Of a stretch of DNA of 6,494 bases, positions 5,707 through 6,494 are shown piece after piece. Where the stretch lies: NCBI GenBank assembly GCA_002415465.1, contig DHYT01000049.1, positions 20,581 through 27,074 on the forward strand, given 5' to 3'. How positions within the stretch are numbered: the stretch's first letter is position 1; the number at the start of each line of letters is the position of its first letter. A program made the translations under genes and the position numbers. The DNA is from Desulfobulbaceae bacterium UBA5123 (GTDB lineage: Bacteria; Desulfobacterota; Desulfobulbia; Desulfobulbales; UBA5123). The notes under the pieces were generated by a model that was not told where the DNA came from, ran no database searches, and saw only the letters and a list, made by a program, of their open reading frames with translations.

Positions 5707-6475
5707 AAACAAATAAACAAATTGAAAGAACAAAGCATAGCCATGGAAATCAAAGAAAATTTTTACTGGAGAATTAAAAAATTAAATGCTTCAACATATT
5801 TAACATTATTGTCTATTATCCAGGGTGTTTCTCTTAGCTTTTTCGCTTTTTACTTCATTGCTAATTTTTCTGATTATCATGCTTCGTCATGGGTGATATC
5901 GTTAACTACATTTGTGTTAATAATTTTGACATGGTTTGAGTATGTTGTTGGAATCACTGTTTTTGAGTGGATTCATGGTTTTGCTGACACGATGATCCCT
6001 TTTTTTATGTTTGGTGCCGAAATAGCTCTTGTTTGCAATATGGGTACTGATTTGAAATTCTGGTTTGTCTCTATGTCTATATTTTGTTTGCTGGCATTGT
6101 TGGCATTCATAAATATGTATAGAAAGGCGGGATTGGAGCCAGAACATTCAGAATTGTTAAATCATATTAAGACAGAAATTTCATTCACTAAAATATATCT
6201 TATCTTGTCGTCAGTGTCATTTCTTGCGTTTTTTGTGGTCGTTAATGAGTGTAATGTGTTTACTTTGTCTTTAGTTTCGTTTTTATTTGTTTTTGTTTTT
6301 TCAGTATTTGCCAATATGTACTGGAGTAAAGTTGTTAAATATGCAAAGCAACTGAATGCCCAACAAATCAATTAAGAGGGACAAAAAGGGGCGCTGGTCA
6401 TTTGGCTTCGGCACAGCATGTGTTTCGGTTGCCATTTCAATAGCTACGTTCCCTTTTTGCCCCTTATCTCAGTCG
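5701..6475 (+). mobile_element. Gene cassette carrying the six-helix membrane protein gene
   Basis: This 775-bp cassette is bounded by GTTGGGC (5700) and GTTGAGT (6475). It holds a single gene in array orientation, with a 42-nt leader and the long attC at its end. Confidence 0.75.
5743..6375 (+). CDS. Six-helix membrane protein of unknown function (210 aa)
   Basis: Hydrophobicity by eye gives six membrane helices at about 18-40, 49-71, 82-100, 105-124, 149-168 and 172-193. A polar, charged loop lies at 125-148 (RKAGLEPEHSELLNHIKTE), and both ends look cytoplasmic. Acidic residues sit within helices (WFEYVVG, VFEWIHGF, FGAEIALV), so transport or a sensor role is conceivable. I recognise no family. 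The frame is open from a TTG at 5692, but that lies inside attC. ATG 5743 is the first sensible start, with only a weak GAAAGA (5724-5729) upstream. The last 18 bases belong to the following attC, so the C-terminal NAQQIN is partly dictated by the recombination site. Expression probably needs read-through from upstream. Confidence 0.8.
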   Translation: MEIKENFYWRIKKLNASTYLTLLSIIQGVSLSFFAFYFIANFSDYHASSWVISLTTFVLIILTWFEYVVGITVFEWIHGFADTMIPFFMFGAEIALVCNMGTDLKFWFVSMSIFCLLALLAFINMYRKAGLEPEHSELLNHIKTEISFTKIYLILSSVSFLAFFVVVNECNVFTLSLVSFLFVFVFSVFANMYWSKVVKYAKQLNAQQIN

Positions 6476-6481
6476 TTGAGT
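6358..6481 (+). other. attC recombination site 3, long type
   Basis: The left core GCCCAAC (6358-6364) lies inside the preceding reading frame. The right core GTTGAGT (6475-6481) fits GTTRRRY. A GGGACAAAAAGGGG arm (about 6378-6391) pairs imperfectly with the CCCTTTTTGCCCC arm (about 6451-6463), with unpaired bases. About 60 nt of variable terminal structure lies between the arms. The 124-bp size recalls the long Vibrio-type attC sites rather than the 61-bp site just upstream. Confidence 0.75.
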
Positions 6482-6494
6482 CTGTAGGAAAAGC
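6476..6494 (+). other. First bases of the next cassette
   Basis: Sequence right of the crossover at G6475 belongs to a further cassette. AGGA (6486-6489) could be a Shine-Dalgarno for a gene starting just beyond the window. Confidence 0.4.

Larger units (their letters stand above)
846..6494. mobile_element. Integron: integrase platform plus cassette array (runs off right edge)
   Basis: The region combines a minus-strand integron integrase, an attI-like core upstream of it, and successive AT-rich gene cassettes separated by attC-like inverted repeats at 4277-4363, 5646-5706 and 6358-6481. This divergent layout, integrase pointing away from the array, is canonical for integrons. Base composition falls from GC-rich in dapL, through intermediate in intI, to very AT-rich in the cassettes, as expected for captured DNA. 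No transposase or resistance gene is visible, so a sedentary chromosomal integron is more likely than a mobile class 1-type element. The array continues beyond the window. Confidence 0.88.

Noticed and set aside
5692..5742. TTG start adding 17 residues to the membrane protein
   Set aside because: It lies in the right arm of attC, upstream of the crossover, so those bases belong to the previous cassette junction.
5917..6371. Minus-strand open frames over the membrane protein
   Set aside because: They lack ribosome binding sites and are shadows of the AT-rich hydrophobic frame on the plus strand.

Overview
The window is the start of a chromosomal-type integron beside a core metabolic gene. The left flank (1-734) is GC-rich and encodes the C-terminal 243 residues of LL-diaminopimelate aminotransferase (DapL), a lysine and peptidoglycan precursor enzyme. 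DapL plus a long integron integrase in a high-GC background suggests a Gram-negative environmental bacterium. A Desulfuromonas/Geobacter-type or other delta-proteobacterial lineage is my best guess, by inference only.

An intrinsic terminator (about 764-799) closes dapL. Convergent to it, 846-2246 on the minus strand, is a tyrosine recombinase of the integron-integrase (IntI) type. It carries the IntI-specific insertion before the HxxR box and an extra N-terminal region of about 145 residues. The region upstream of intI holds a promoter-like pair pointing into the array (Pc candidate), a divergent intI promoter candidate, and one perfect GTTRRRY core (2316-2322) that I take as the attI crossover.

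From about 2317 to the right edge the DNA is strikingly AT-rich and is organised as gene cassettes. Three attC-like sites can be folded by eye: 4277-4363, 5646-5706 (the clearest) and 6358-6481. They divide the array into a first block of about 2.04 kb, a 1343-bp cassette, a 775-bp cassette, and the first bases of another.

Block 1 (2317-4357) begins with eight perfect tandem copies of an 11-bp AT-rich unit. It then carries a small CxxC protein gene abutting a convergent 56-aa gene, a FliL-like secreted or membrane-anchored protein with a probable SH3-like segment, a helical 109-aa protein, and a convergent 61-aa gene. A weak attC relic at 2889-2964 may split this block in two.

Cassette 2 encodes a protein with a probable N-terminal STAS-like region and a GHKL (histidine-kinase-type) ATPase domain. 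Its stop overlaps the GTG start of a small DUF4325/STAS-like protein. The pair resembles a portable anti-sigma-kinase/anti-anti-sigma partner-switching module and is the best candidate here for an undescribed system. Cassette 3 encodes a six-helix membrane protein of unknown function. Cassettes 2 and 3 show no obvious promoter of their own and probably depend on read-through from upstream. Block 1 has opposite-strand genes with their own ribosome binding sites, so it must carry internal promoters.
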